This document shows positions 9,601 through 18,656 of a stretch of 59,909 nucleotides of DNA, piece after piece. Under the pieces are notes generated by a model. It did not search any database, was not told the DNA's origin, and was given only the letters and a program-made list of their open reading frames with translations. The position numbers and the translations under genes were made by a program. The DNA is taken from positions 1 through 59,909 of the forward strand of contig JAZTZP010000153.1 in assembly GCA_045637525.1 (NCBI GenBank), written 5' to 3'. Source of the stretch: JAZTZP01 sp045637525. GTDB lineage: Bacteria; Bacillota; Clostridia; UBA1381. Position 1 is the stretch's first letter, and every line of letters begins with the position of its first letter.

Positions 9601-10955
9601 TTCCTTATGAAGAAGTACTTAAAATAGAAGCAGAGGCTTTTTATGATAAGCATGCATCGGTAGGAACACAGACAGGAAACGATATAACATGGACATCAGC
9701 CTTTGACAGTAACCGTTGGCTCATGTATAAGGTTAATTTTGGAATGGAGGGTTATTCAAGAATTTCAGCACATCTTGGTGCTCAGCTTAGCGGCAGAACG
9801 ATTGAGGTTCGTCTCGGAACACCGACAGGTACTTTAATCGGAACTCTTGAAGTAACGGCAACGGGCGGTCATAAAGTATTTGAGACACAGTGCACGAGTA
9901 TAGAATCTCAGGTAGGTGTTCAGGATGTATATCTTGTTGCAAAAGGCGGAACAGGCGTTGCAAACATAGACTGGATTCAGTTTGACAGTGAACCGGTACC
10001 GCCGGACCCGGTTCCTGAAATTATAAATAATGACAGCGATAAAATCACTTATTCAGGTATGACGGCAGTTTCTGCTTCAGGCTATGAAAATGGTGACTAT
10101 CATGCCGGAACCGGTACATCTGCTTCTTATGAATTTACGTTTACCGGTACAGGTATTGATATTTTAGCACCTCTCTCACCTGACGGCGGAGAAGTAACGG
10201 TTACAATCGACGGTGTGGAGGCCGGAACTTATAACAGTTACAGCGAAGCTGAGGAGATAAACAGAACTGTATTTACAAAAACAAACCTTGCAAAGGGAAC
10301 AGAACACACCGTTAAGGTAGAAAATACAGGCGGAAAGACTCTTGCTTTAGATGCGATTAAGGTATATACAATTCCTATAAAGGTTGCGTGCATAGGCGAC
10401 AGTATTACAGCCGGAACAAATCTTTCAGCAACACAGAAATATCATTATTTCCTTGCACAGCTTTTAGGCGACGGATATGAGGTAAAAGGCTACGGCGTAA
10501 GCGGTGCTACTGCTCTTAAGGATCCTAAGGTAGGAAATTCATATTGGGATCATGCAAACTTTACAAAGAGCACTGAGTTTGTACCTGACGTTGTTATTAT
10601 AATGCTTGGCACAAATGACACAAAGGGCACAAACGTTACAGGCGGTCTCTTTGAAGATTATTATATTGATAATTTAACAGAGCTTGTTAATCATTATAAG
10701 AATCAATCGCAAAAGCCGAGAATTTACTTGAATACAAGCCCGAGTGCGTTTACTACCAATGCAGATTACAACACATTGGTATCGGGAGAATTAAAAGCTA
10801 AGATTACAGAAGTTGCTGAGGCAACAGGCGTTAATCTTATAGATGTAAATGCTGCCACAGCATCAAGTGAGTATTTCCAGACAGACGGTATTCATCCGAA
10901 TGTAACAGGTGCAGAGGCAATCGCACAGGCAATTTACAATAATTTACCGTTTTAA
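6606..10955 (+). CDS. Secreted fusion: pyruvyl-transferase-like domain, CBMs, SGNH esterase (copy A)
   Basis: 1449 residues from ATG 6606, which follows AAAGGAG by 8 nt; the upstream extension of the frame has no ribosome site. Residues 1-24 are a signal peptide (PALA|VEE). Residues about 35-400 match the polysaccharide pyruvyl transferase superfamily (WcaK/CsaB type): NIGDVAQGP at 45-53, FRDS near 162, EMHSPI near 352 and a following GIP. About 450-580 resembles a golvesin/Xly-type binding domain, 586-790 a LamG-like domain, 925-1000 an Ig-like module shared with five other proteins here, 1006-1128 a CBM6, then a galactose-binding-like domain. Residues 1258-1449 are an SGNH hydrolase with GDSIT, GVSGAT, GTND and DGIHPN, so the Ser and His/Asp are intact. 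Export of a PEP-using transferase fold is odd, so its true reaction is uncertain; the esterase may deacetylate glycan. Confidence 0.82.
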   Translation: MMKRVYSILIAIAFIITGICPALAVEEETARAPRILVRSIAQEVNIGDVAQGPGVLALIEKYIPEAEVKVLSAGANSEIIAMLGKRFPNYEIIRGKFDDTGTKITAPNQQKVIDACEWADYFVQGSGPGISAGDIKGFQRISGGKPYGIFGVTYSGSASAQEMINGADFVYFRDSTSYRKALSDGVYAPVLQFGPDSAFAFDIKDDEKAEAFMEEKGLEEGKFMCLIPRYRHTPYWEIGRASYNESSDKTNQEYKEKDNGVLRETAIKIVDETGMKVVVCPEDETQIKLGQDVIIDMLPEGYEDKIVLHDEFWLPDEALSLYTKSAGVFGNEMHSPIISLGNGIPATVGRWSSQTSKGLMWDDIGLSDWLFDMDKDDEKAKVEPTVLAIAKDNAAAKAKMQPALATVKACQEDMTKTLKYFLTGEGKIEDDNTSKIGADSPELGERTGTFMYYGSWNTSSLGSATATLKSIYSKKVGAYASWNPDFREGGDVKIEVYKVAHSSSGDQTYEIFHNGQTSTKTVSFNGAEDTSGWVDLGTYTFAGTEKEYVKLSVTDANLSARVAEMRFVLNPGTENERAVLVEHKPKVMFEDTFDDSKGNERLVGWTLDDHTPMQLVKKPEYNEVTKQDIVDETNNCLYYPPTKANSDLDRNYRDFDPMSGIVTIEHDFRIDEVPTIQLKLPEINGLVGTNENTLLSAITVDANSNINIVHSGTSRFTYAITLKTWHHIKTQINTEANTFSVWIDGVHKVKDKQLYQKYDVSHVNRLTFYPVNQKQSTGFYIDNVLVYSGTQGQRTSVTSSEYTVKDGNDTIINVPYGTDAEAFKANVTAVDSGNISGVYVGSTSTVRTGAVQTGDRIVVKPQSGFNNPRKTTYTITVDEPLGGLVVDEEDISITNGGGVVMNSELMPLNKVFKANTTFANYTGETQKISISMALYSADGLLKAVEYNPVDIDTSGAPVTTTLTLDAPPTAGEKLKLFIWDEDMKPILEEAREIVTAEVIPYEEVLKIEAEAFYDKHASVGTQTGNDITWTSAFDSNRWLMYKVNFGMEGYSRISAHLGAQLSGRTIEVRLGTPTGTLIGTLEVTATGGHKVFETQCTSIESQVGVQDVYLVAKGGTGVANIDWIQFDSEPVPPDPVPEIINNDSDKITYSGMTAVSASGYENGDYHAGTGTSASYEFTFTGTGIDILAPLSPDGGEVTVTIDGVEAGTYNSYSEAEEINRTVFTKTNLAKGTEHTVKVENTGGKTLALDAIKVYTIPIKVACIGDSITAGTNLSATQKYHYFLAQLLGDGYEVKGYGVSGATALKDPKVGNSYWDHANFTKSTEFVPDVVIIMLGTNDTKGTNVTGGLFEDYYIDNLTELVNHYKNQSQKPRIYLNTSPSAFTTNADYNTLVSGELKAKITEVAEATGVNLIDVNAATASSEYFQTDGIHPNVTGAEAIAQAIYNNLPF

Positions 10956-11087
10956 GCATTTAAATCGACGTGTTTTAAATTAAAGATTGGAGAGTGGAGT
11001 GTAGAGTTTTTCAGTTTTCGGAATAACTATGCACTCCGTTCTTTGCTTTTTACCTGAATTTTTTGGTTAAGAAGGGAGATGGAAAAA

Positions 11088-14000
11088 TTGAAAAGAATTT
11101 GTTCAGTTCTTATGACAATTGCCTTTATTATAACAGGTATATGTCCTGCTCTGGCTATTGAGGAGCAAACCCAAAGAGCACCTCGTATTTTGGTGCGTTC
11201 GGTAGCGCAGGAGGTTAATATCGGCGATATTGCACAGGGACCGGGTTTGCTTACTTTAATTGAAAAGTATATCCCGGAGGCAGAGGTAAAGCTACTTTCG
11301 GCAGGTGCAACTGCTGAGGTGCAGGAAATGATTAAAAGACGTTTCCCGAATGTTGAAATCGTCCGCGGAAAGTTTGATTCGGAGGGTATTAAAATAACAG
11401 CGCCAAACGAACAAAAGGTTATTGATGCCTGTAAGTGGGCTGACTATTTTGTATGTGGTTCGGGCCCGGGGATTTCTGCCGGTGAAATTTTAGGCTTTCA
11501 GCGTATTTCCGGCGGCAAGCCTTACGGAATTTTCGGAGTTACATATACAAATAATCTTTTAACACAGGAAATAATGAACAATGCAGATTTTGTATATTTC
11601 CGTGATTCTCATTCTTTGATCAGTGCACTTTCGGACGGAGTAAACGCTCCGGTAATGCAGTTTGGTCCGGATTCTGCGTTTGCTTTTGATATAAAAAATG
11701 ATGAAAAAGCTGCTGAATTTATGGCAAAACACGGTCTTGAGGAAGGCAGATATATGTGCCTTATACCAAGATACCGTCATACTCCTTACTGGGAGCTGGG
11801 ACGTGCAAGCTACAACGAATCGTCAGACGCGTCAAATCAGAAATATAAAGAGCCTGATAACGGGGTTTTACGTGAGACAGCTAAAAAAATAGTAGATGAG
11901 ACGGGAATGAAGGTAGTTGTTTGTCCGGAGGATGCAACACAGATGAAGCTCGGAAAGGACGTTATTATAGATCCGCTTCCTGAAAAATACAAGGATAAGA
12001 TTGTTTTACATGAAGAGTTCTGGTTGCCGGATGAGGCACTTAGCCTTTATACAAAGAGTGCCGGAGTGTTCGGTAATGAAATGCATTCACCGATTATGAG
12101 TCTCGGAAACGGTATTCCTGCAACGGTGGGACGTTGGACAGCTCAGACGACAAAAGGCTTTATGTGGGAGGACATAGGACTTGGTGACTGGCTCTTTGAT
12201 ATGGATAAAGAAGAAGATAAAGCAAAGGTAGAGCCTGCGGTTTTGGCAATCGCAAAAGATCCTCAGGCTGCAAAACAAAAGATTCAGCCCGCACTTGAGT
12301 TTGTAAAGGCTTGTCAGGAGGATATGACAAAAACGCTTAAGTTTTTCTTAATGGGTGAAGGAAAGATTTATGATGAATACACTTCAAGAGTTGGCGCAGA
12401 TGATCCGACTCTCGGTGAGAGAAAGGGTACATTTATGTACAGCGGTACATGGAATTCAAGCACACTCAGAAGTTCAACAGCAAGACTTAAGTCTTACTAT
12501 ACAAAGAGCCCGGGTGCAACAGCAAGCTGGAATCCGGAATTTCGTGAGGCGGGCGATGTAAAAATCCAGGTATACAAGGTGGCACATTCATCATCGGGTA
12601 ATCAGACCTATGAGATATTCCATAACGGCACAACATCGACTGCGACCGTAAGCTTTAACGGTGCGGAAGCCACATCGGGATGGGTAGACCTTGGAACATA
12701 CACCTTTGCAGGTACGGAAAATGAGTATGTAAAGCTGACGGTGCCTGACAGTACAACCTCGATAAGAGTTGCCGAAATGCGATTTGTATTAAATCCGGGT
12801 ACAGAGAATGAAAAGGCAGTTTTAGTAGAGCATAAAGCGAAGATTATGGTGGACGATACGTTTGATAATGCGGCAGGAAACTCAAATCTTTTAGGCTGGA
12901 ATATGCATGCCGCAACGCCTATGCAGCTCGTTAAAAAGCCTGTTTATAACAGTATAACAGATTTTGACGTTATAGATGAAACGGATAATTGTCTTTTGCA
13001 TACAACACAAAAGAGAAATCATATGAATACCCGTGATTTTGAACCTATGTCGGGTATTGTGACGTTAGAATATGATTTTCGTTTTGAGGGTATTCCGACA
13101 CCTCAGATAAAGCTTCCGGAAATTAACGGACTTGTGGGAACAAAGGAAAATACACTCCTTACTTCAATATCTGTTGATAATGCGTCTCAGATTAATATTC
13201 CCGTGGGAAATACCAGAAGATATTATCCGGTTAAGCCAAAGACCTGGTATCATGTAAAGGCACAGGTTGATACAGAGACTAACAAGCTTTCGGTATGGGT
13301 TGACGGTACTAATGTTGCGAATAATCTGGCACTTTATCAGAATTGTGACCCTGTTTATGTTAACCGCCTTTCGTATTATCCAACCGGTACGGATAATGTA
13401 AGCCCGTATTTTTATGTAGATAATATACTTTTATACAGCGGTAAGCAAAATCAGCTTGCAACCGTAAGCTCTTCAGAATATACGGTAAGAAACGGTAATG
13501 ATACTATTTCGGGAGTGCCGTATTCAACTGATGTTGAAACGTTTAAAAATGAGTTAACATTATCTGAAGGTGCAAGCCTTAATGTATATGTCGGCACTAC
13601 AAGTACAGCAAGAACAGGCGCTGTACAGACCGGTGACAGAGTAATTGTTAAGCCACAGGATGCTTTGAATAATACAAGAAAAACTACATATACCATTACC
13701 GTAGATCCTCCGAGTGATGATCTGGCAGTAAATGAAAGCGATATTACCATTACCAATGATGACGGAATAATAATGAATTCCGAGCTTATGGGTGTTAATA
13801 ATAAGTTTAAGGCAAACACTACATTTACAAACAACAGCGGAGAAGATAAGGGTGTGCTTATTGCACTTGCTCTTTATGATACGTTTGGCAAGCTCCGGGC
13901 GGTTGCATCAAACAGTATGACAATTGATACGTCCGGCGCACCGGTTACAACACTTTTATCACTTGATGAGCCGCCGGCTGTCGGAGAAAAGCTTAAGCTG

Positions 14001-15425
14001 TTTATCTGGGATGAGAATATGGTGCCTGTTTTAGGTACGGTAAAGGTTCTTGAATGTGCAGAGCCGCTTCCGTATGAAGATCCTTTAAAATTTGAAGCAG
14101 AGGCATATGATTCACAGGTTGGCTCTGTTGGTACACAGACTGAAAACGGTGTAACATGGACATCAAGCTTTGACAGCAACCGCTGGCTTATGTATAAGGT
14201 CAATTTCGGTATGAAGGGCTACACACGAATTAAAGCAAGAATTGCTACTTCAGCCGTTGGCGGAAAGATTGAAATCCGTCTCGGAACTCCGACCGGTGAC
14301 ATAATAGGAACACTTGAGGTAACGCCAACCGGAGGTTACCGTATATTTGACGAACAGTATACGAGCATTGACTCACAGGTTGGAATGCAGGATGTGTATT
14401 TCGTGGCAAAAGGCGGAAGCGGAGTTGCAAACATAGACTGGATTCAGTTTGATAATGAGCCGGTACCGCCCGATCCGATACCTGAAATTATAAATAATGA
14501 CAGCGATAAAATCACTTATTCCGCAATGACGGCAGTTTCTGCTTCAGGTTATGAAAACGGCGATTATCATGCAGGTACAGCGGCGACTTCTTCTTATGAA
14601 TTTACGTTTACCGGTACGGGTATTGATATTTTAGCACCTCTTTCACCTGAGGGCGGAGAAGCAACCGTTACAATAGACGGTACAGTTGTCGGAACCTATA
14701 ACAGTTACAGCGAAACAGAAAAGATAAACAGAACTGTATTTACAAAAACAAACCTTGCAAAAGGTGTGGAGCATACTGTAAAGGTTGAAAATACAGGTGG
14801 AAAGAAGCTTGTTTTAGATGCACTTAAGGTTTATACCATTCCTATAAAGGTTGCATGTGTTGGTGACAGTATTACAGCCGGAACAAACCTTACAGCAACA
14901 CAGAAATATCCGTATCAGCTTGCACTTCTTTTAGGCGACGGATATGAGGTTAAGAATTTTGGTGTAAGCGGTGCTACTGCGATGAAATCACCTTACGTCG
15001 GCAATTCATACCGGGATCATTTATATTTTACAAACAGTGCTGAGTTCATGCCGGATGTTGTTATTATAATGCTCGGTACAAACGATGCAAAGGGAAGTAA
15101 TGTAACATCAGGAAAGCTTGACAGCAATTATGTAAATGACTTAACAGAGATTGTTAATTATTACAAGAATCAACCGCAGAAGCCGAGAGTTTATATAAAT
15201 ACAAGTCCGAGTGCGTTTACGGGTAATGCAGATTATAATACTCTGGTATCGGGTGATCTGAAAGATAAGATTATACAGGTTGCCGAGAGTACGGGAAGTT
15301 CTTTGATTGATGTAAATGCCGCGACTTCAGATTCAGGCGATAAATTCTATGCTGACGGCATTCATCCGACTGTTGACGGTGCTGGCGTAATTGCGCAGGC
15401 TGTTTACAATAATTTACCATTTTAA
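11088..15425 (+). CDS. Secreted fusion: pyruvyl-transferase-like domain, CBMs, SGNH esterase (copy B)
   Basis: Tandem paralogue of the preceding gene with the same domain order and close sequence. An ATG at 11079 abuts the GGGAG ribosome site with no spacing; the in-frame TTG at 11088 has a 9-nt spacing and gives MKRICSVLMTIAFIITGICPALA, parallel to copy A, so I choose TTG (1445 residues). The signal peptide, NIGDIAQGP, FRDS, EMHSPI and the SGNH motifs GDSIT, GVSGAT, GTND and ADGIHP are all retained, so neither copy looks decayed. Differences are spread throughout, with some domains (CBM6, SGNH linker) nearly unchanged. It lies 123 nt after copy A with no clear terminator between. It may act on a related linkage; the substrates are unknown. 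Confidence 0.82.
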   Translation: MKRICSVLMTIAFIITGICPALAIEEQTQRAPRILVRSVAQEVNIGDIAQGPGLLTLIEKYIPEAEVKLLSAGATAEVQEMIKRRFPNVEIVRGKFDSEGIKITAPNEQKVIDACKWADYFVCGSGPGISAGEILGFQRISGGKPYGIFGVTYTNNLLTQEIMNNADFVYFRDSHSLISALSDGVNAPVMQFGPDSAFAFDIKNDEKAAEFMAKHGLEEGRYMCLIPRYRHTPYWELGRASYNESSDASNQKYKEPDNGVLRETAKKIVDETGMKVVVCPEDATQMKLGKDVIIDPLPEKYKDKIVLHEEFWLPDEALSLYTKSAGVFGNEMHSPIMSLGNGIPATVGRWTAQTTKGFMWEDIGLGDWLFDMDKEEDKAKVEPAVLAIAKDPQAAKQKIQPALEFVKACQEDMTKTLKFFLMGEGKIYDEYTSRVGADDPTLGERKGTFMYSGTWNSSTLRSSTARLKSYYTKSPGATASWNPEFREAGDVKIQVYKVAHSSSGNQTYEIFHNGTTSTATVSFNGAEATSGWVDLGTYTFAGTENEYVKLTVPDSTTSIRVAEMRFVLNPGTENEKAVLVEHKAKIMVDDTFDNAAGNSNLLGWNMHAATPMQLVKKPVYNSITDFDVIDETDNCLLHTTQKRNHMNTRDFEPMSGIVTLEYDFRFEGIPTPQIKLPEINGLVGTKENTLLTSISVDNASQINIPVGNTRRYYPVKPKTWYHVKAQVDTETNKLSVWVDGTNVANNLALYQNCDPVYVNRLSYYPTGTDNVSPYFYVDNILLYSGKQNQLATVSSSEYTVRNGNDTISGVPYSTDVETFKNELTLSEGASLNVYVGTTSTARTGAVQTGDRVIVKPQDALNNTRKTTYTITVDPPSDDLAVNESDITITNDDGIIMNSELMGVNNKFKANTTFTNNSGEDKGVLIALALYDTFGKLRAVASNSMTIDTSGAPVTTLLSLDEPPAVGEKLKLFIWDENMVPVLGTVKVLECAEPLPYEDPLKFEAEAYDSQVGSVGTQTENGVTWTSSFDSNRWLMYKVNFGMKGYTRIKARIATSAVGGKIEIRLGTPTGDIIGTLEVTPTGGYRIFDEQYTSIDSQVGMQDVYFVAKGGSGVANIDWIQFDNEPVPPDPIPEIINNDSDKITYSAMTAVSASGYENGDYHAGTAATSSYEFTFTGTGIDILAPLSPEGGEATVTIDGTVVGTYNSYSETEKINRTVFTKTNLAKGVEHTVKVENTGGKKLVLDALKVYTIPIKVACVGDSITAGTNLTATQKYPYQLALLLGDGYEVKNFGVSGATAMKSPYVGNSYRDHLYFTNSAEFMPDVVIIMLGTNDAKGSNVTSGKLDSNYVNDLTEIVNYYKNQPQKPRVYINTSPSAFTGNADYNTLVSGDLKDKIIQVAESTGSSLIDVNAATSDSGDKFYADGIHPTVDGAGVIAQAVYNNLPF

Positions 15426-15442
15426 ATTTTGCAAACTCTAAT

Positions 15443-15479
15443 AAAGAGGCTGTTAAACACCGTGTGCGACAGCCTCTTT
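15443..15479 (+). terminator. Hairpin after copy B
   Basis: Perfect 11-bp inverted repeat AAAGAGGCTGT (15443-15453) and ACAGCCTCTTT (15469-15479), 17 nt after the stop codon. Only three T residues follow, so it may terminate weakly or mark an mRNA 3' end while allowing read-through into the next gene. Confidence 0.55.
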
Positions 15480-15514
15480 GCAAAGATATAACGTTTTATA
15501 TGCGGAGGCGTAAA

Positions 15515-17161
15515 ATGAAAAAACTTTTATTTTTAATGATTATTATGGTTTCCTTAGTTTCGGGAACGGCTTATGCCGGGACGGTGTTTAACAATGCTGT
15601 GCTTGAGACGGGCTGTGAAAACGGAGATATTGTTGTAAGCGGTTCTTTTGAATATACGGGAGACGAACAGAAGTCTTACAGGGTTATACTTGCAACGTAT
15701 TCCGATGACGGAAAGCTTATAAAGGTTGATACATCCGGTATGAAAACGATGGAGAGCGGAAAGAACTCGTTTTCTCTTACGGCAGATATTATAGATAATG
15801 TTCAGATAACAAAAGCTTTTGTATGGGCGGACGGTCTTGTGCCGGTATGCAAGGCGAAAGAAAAGACAATTCATTCTCTTAAGGTGCTTGCGATAGGAAA
15901 CAGCTTCAGCGTTGACGCTTTAGAGTGGCTTTACGGCATAGCCGATAATTACGGAATTGATAATATTGTGCTTGGTAATGCATATAAGAGCGGCTGTAAT
16001 CTCAGTCAGCATTATGATAATGCAGTTAATAACAGTAATGCATATATATATTATAAAAATAAAACAGGCAAATGGAGTCAGACAGGCGGTAAGAGTATAA
16101 GCTACTGCATAAAGGATGAGGACTGGAATCTTATTACCATTCAGCAGTCAAGCGGAAACAGCGGTATGCCGGACACATTTGACCCATACGTTGCCGGGCT
16201 TATTGAGTATATAAATGAGAATAAAACAAATCCGTATGCAAAAACAGCGTGGCACATGACATGGGCATATTCAAAGGACTCTGCAAAGGGTGATTACAAA
16301 AACTACAACAATGATCAGCTTACTATGTATAATGCAATAGTCCAAACGCTTAAGTCGAAGGTTTTAAATCATGAAGAAATTGCATTTTACATTCCTGCCG
16401 GCACTGCGATACAGAATGTAAGAACAAGCAGTATAGGTGACACATTAAACCGTGACGGGTATCATCTTGATAAAAATTTGGGAAGATATATTGCAGGACT
16501 TACATGGTTTCATCAGATTACAGGGTTGCCTGTTGATGATATTACATTCATACCAAATTCATCAGAGGCTGACCCGATACCGGAGAATTATTATCCGATT
16601 ATAAAGGAATGCGTAAAGAATGCTGTTTTAAAACCTGATGCGGTAACGGAGTATAAAGCTCCCGAAGAGCCGGAAGAACCGACAGAGCCTGAGGAACCGA
16701 CAGAACCGGAAGAGCCGACAGAGCCTGAGGAACCGGAAACTCCCGAACAAAATGATGAGGTGGACTTATCAAAATATACATTGCTTGAATGGGAGGCGGT
16801 GCCGCATAAGTTCTATAATTCCGTTCAGAGCAGTAAGCTTACAACCTCTACTACAAACGGCCCGTATTATGTTTCAAGTAAAAATCTGTTTACAAAGGAT
16901 GATTTGCCTGTCGGTACACTGCTTGTAATAGATGAGGGATACCAATATCGCCCCGAGGGCTGGATAACGCCGGACACTAAAAACACAACGGCAACAAGAC
17001 CACAAAACGTTACGGAGCATATAGTAACGGTAACCGAAGAATGGTGGGGAAGCTTTAATTACAGAGCATTTAATATAGCTGTTGAGGGAGCAAAGACAGA
17101 TATAACAGGAAGAACTGACGAGGTAGCAAGTCATTTCAGAATTTACATACCAAAAGGATAA
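15515..17161 (+). CDS. Secreted DUF4886 (SGNH-like) protein
   Basis: 548 residues from ATG 15515, which follows GGAGG by 7 nt; the frame extends 17 codons upstream into the preceding hairpin without a ribosome site. Signal peptide 1-21 (GTAYA). Residues about 22-118 are the shared Ig-like module (ILATYSDDGKLIKV ... KAFVWADGLVPV). Residues about 120-365 match DUF4886, an SGNH-like hydrolase fold, with IGNSFS at the putative nucleophile and DGYHLDK at the C-terminal His. An acidic, repetitive linker of PEEPTE units (about 385-425) leads to a C-terminal beta domain of about 120 residues that I do not recognise. It likely acts with the two upstream SGNH proteins on an extracellular glycan, possibly as an esterase (inference). 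Confidence 0.75.
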   Translation: MKKLLFLMIIMVSLVSGTAYAGTVFNNAVLETGCENGDIVVSGSFEYTGDEQKSYRVILATYSDDGKLIKVDTSGMKTMESGKNSFSLTADIIDNVQITKAFVWADGLVPVCKAKEKTIHSLKVLAIGNSFSVDALEWLYGIADNYGIDNIVLGNAYKSGCNLSQHYDNAVNNSNAYIYYKNKTGKWSQTGGKSISYCIKDEDWNLITIQQSSGNSGMPDTFDPYVAGLIEYINENKTNPYAKTAWHMTWAYSKDSAKGDYKNYNNDQLTMYNAIVQTLKSKVLNHEEIAFYIPAGTAIQNVRTSSIGDTLNRDGYHLDKNLGRYIAGLTWFHQITGLPVDDITFIPNSSEADPIPENYYPIIKECVKNAVLKPDAVTEYKAPEEPEEPTEPEEPTEPEEPTEPEEPETPEQNDEVDLSKYTLLEWEAVPHKFYNSVQSSKLTTSTTNGPYYVSSKNLFTKDDLPVGTLLVIDEGYQYRPEGWITPDTKNTTATRPQNVTEHIVTVTEEWWGSFNYRAFNIAVEGAKTDITGRTDEVASHFRIYIPKG

Positions 17162-17162
17162 C

Positions 17163-17207
17163 AAAAAATCAGCGACAAAGCCAAAACTGCTATGTCGCTG
17201 ATTTTTT
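17163..17207. terminator. Strong intrinsic terminator
   Basis: Arms 17163-17177 and 17193-17207 form a perfect stem (ATCAGCGACA core) with A6 on one side and T6 on the other, so it can work in both directions. It separates the secreted-protein genes from the pyr operon. Confidence 0.88.
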
Positions 17208-17330
17208 ACCTTGCGATTAACCGGGGCGGTATCTGTAATACTTATACATATACAGAAATAAAAGCGGACAGGAAGTCTTTTTTCGGGAGTGTTTCGCAAA
17301 CCAAGTATTAATGTGAGTATATGCAGAATT

Positions 17331-17346
17331 TGTGATAAATTTCACA
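17331..17346 (+). promoter_or_regulatory. CRP/FNR-type palindrome upstream of the pyr promoter
   Basis: TGTGA (17331-17335), six bases, TCACA (17342-17346): exact match to the CRP-family consensus, extended to TTTGTGA/TCACAAA. Its centre (17338.5) is about 60 bp before the predicted start site at ~17398, the classic class I activator position. Confidence 0.5.
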
Positions 17347-17362
17347 AAAATATCTTTTATGA

Positions 17363-17391
17363 TTGACAGTTGATGTTTTTTGTGATATACT
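17363..17391 (+). promoter_or_regulatory. Promoter of the pyr operon
   Basis: TTGACA (17363-17368), 17-bp spacer, TATACT (17386-17391). The predicted leader is only about 29 nt, too short for a PyrR-type attenuator. Confidence 0.8.
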
Positions 17392-17426
17392 AAATAAGGC
17401 AGATAAGTACAAAGGAGTGTATTGTC

Positions 17427-18656
17427 ATGAAATATTTGCTTAAAGACGCTTATGTATTTAACGGAAGCGGTTTTGATAAAAAAGACATTGCTGTTTGTGA
17501 CGGCAGGCTTACCGCACCTGACGGCGATATGGAAATAATGGAAAACTGCTGTGTTTTTCCGGGCTTTGTTGATGTTCATGTTCATTTAAGAGAGCCGGGG
17601 TTTTCATATAAGGAGACTATTTCAAGCGGTACGGCGGCTGCGGCAAGAGGCGGATATACCTCTGTATGCTCAATGCCTAACTTAAACCCTGTTCCGGACA
17701 GCTTGGAAAACCTTAAAATACAGCTCGATATAATAGAAAAAGACGCTAAAATAAGAGTGTATCCTTACGGCTCGATAACAAAGGGCGAGCAAGGCGAGGA
17801 GCTTTCTGATTTTGAAGATATGGCAGAGCTTGTGGCAGGCTTTTCAGATGACGGGAAAGGCGTTCAGGACCATGATATGATGGTAAATGCTATACAAAGA
17901 GCGAATAAGCTGGGTAAAATAATAGTGGCGCACTGCGAAGATAACTCACTCTTAAATGGCGGATATATTCATGATGGTGAATATGCAAAGGAGCACGGAC
18001 ACAAGGGGATATGCTCGGAAAGTGAATACATGCCGATAGCAAGAGACATTGACATTTTAAGCGAAAACGGCGGAGCATACCATGTTTGCCATATATCTGC
18101 AAAGGAAAGCGTTGCACTCATACGTCAGGCGAAAAAAGAGGGAATTGACATAACGTGTGAGACGGCACCTCATTATCTTGTGTTGTGCGATGAGGATTTA
18201 GAAGAGGACGGACGCTTTAAGATGAATCCGCCACTGCGTGAAAAGTATGACCGTGACGCTTTAATTTCCGGTATAAAAGACGGCACAATAGACATGATAG
18301 CAACCGACCATGCACCACATTCGGCAGAAGAAAAAAGCCGTGGCTTAGAAAAGAGCATGATGGGTATAACGGGAATAGAAACGGCGTTTCCGGTGCTTTA
18401 TACAAAGCTTGTTAAGACCGGCATTATTACTTTAGAGAGGCTTACAGAGTTATTGAGCGTAAATCCGAGAAAGCGTTTTAATATCGGTAGCGACGAGGAT
18501 TTTACAGTATTTAAGCTTGATGAGGAATATGAGATTAACCCGGCTGAATTTATAAGCATGGGAAAAAGCACGCCTTTTACCGGAATGAAGGTTTTCGGAA
18601 GATGTATTGTTACATCTGTCGGCGGAAAAGAAGTATATAACAAAGAAAGGAACTAA
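17427..18656 (+). CDS. pyrC: Dihydroorotase
   Basis: Zinc amidohydrolase of 409 residues that cyclises N-carbamoyl-aspartate to dihydroorotate, the third step of de novo UMP synthesis, in the cytoplasm. Metal ligands are visible: DVHVHLREPG near residue 50, HCEDN near 170, CHISA near 215 and the catalytic Asp in ATDHAPHS near 293. Length fits the bacterial class I (Bacillus-type) enzyme. AAAGGAG precedes ATG by 10 nt. It is the first gene of a four-gene operon; its stop overlaps the pyrK start (TAATG). The carbamoyl-aspartate-forming gene pyrB and the transferase pyrE are not in the window. Confidence 0.95.
   Translation: MKYLLKDAYVFNGSGFDKKDIAVCDGRLTAPDGDMEIMENCCVFPGFVDVHVHLREPGFSYKETISSGTAAAARGGYTSVCSMPNLNPVPDSLENLKIQLDIIEKDAKIRVYPYGSITKGEQGEELSDFEDMAELVAGFSDDGKGVQDHDMMVNAIQRANKLGKIIVAHCEDNSLLNGGYIHDGEYAKEHGHKGICSESEYMPIARDIDILSENGGAYHVCHISAKESVALIRQAKKEGIDITCETAPHYLVLCDEDLEEDGRFKMNPPLREKYDRDALISGIKDGTIDMIATDHAPHSAEEKSRGLEKSMMGITGIETAFPVLYTKLVKTGIITLERLTELLSVNPRKRFNIGSDEDFTVFKLDEEYEINPAEFISMGKSTPFTGMKVFGRCIVTSVGGKEVYNKERN

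Noticed and set aside
10956..11078. G-rich stretch with GGAGTG/CACTCC between the giant paralogues
   Set aside because: Only a weak 6-8 bp pairing with a long loop and no promoter or terminator features; nothing supportable.
17398..17426. PyrR-type attenuator or uracil riboswitch before pyrC
   Set aside because: The predicted leader is about 29 nt and contains no terminator/antiterminator pair.
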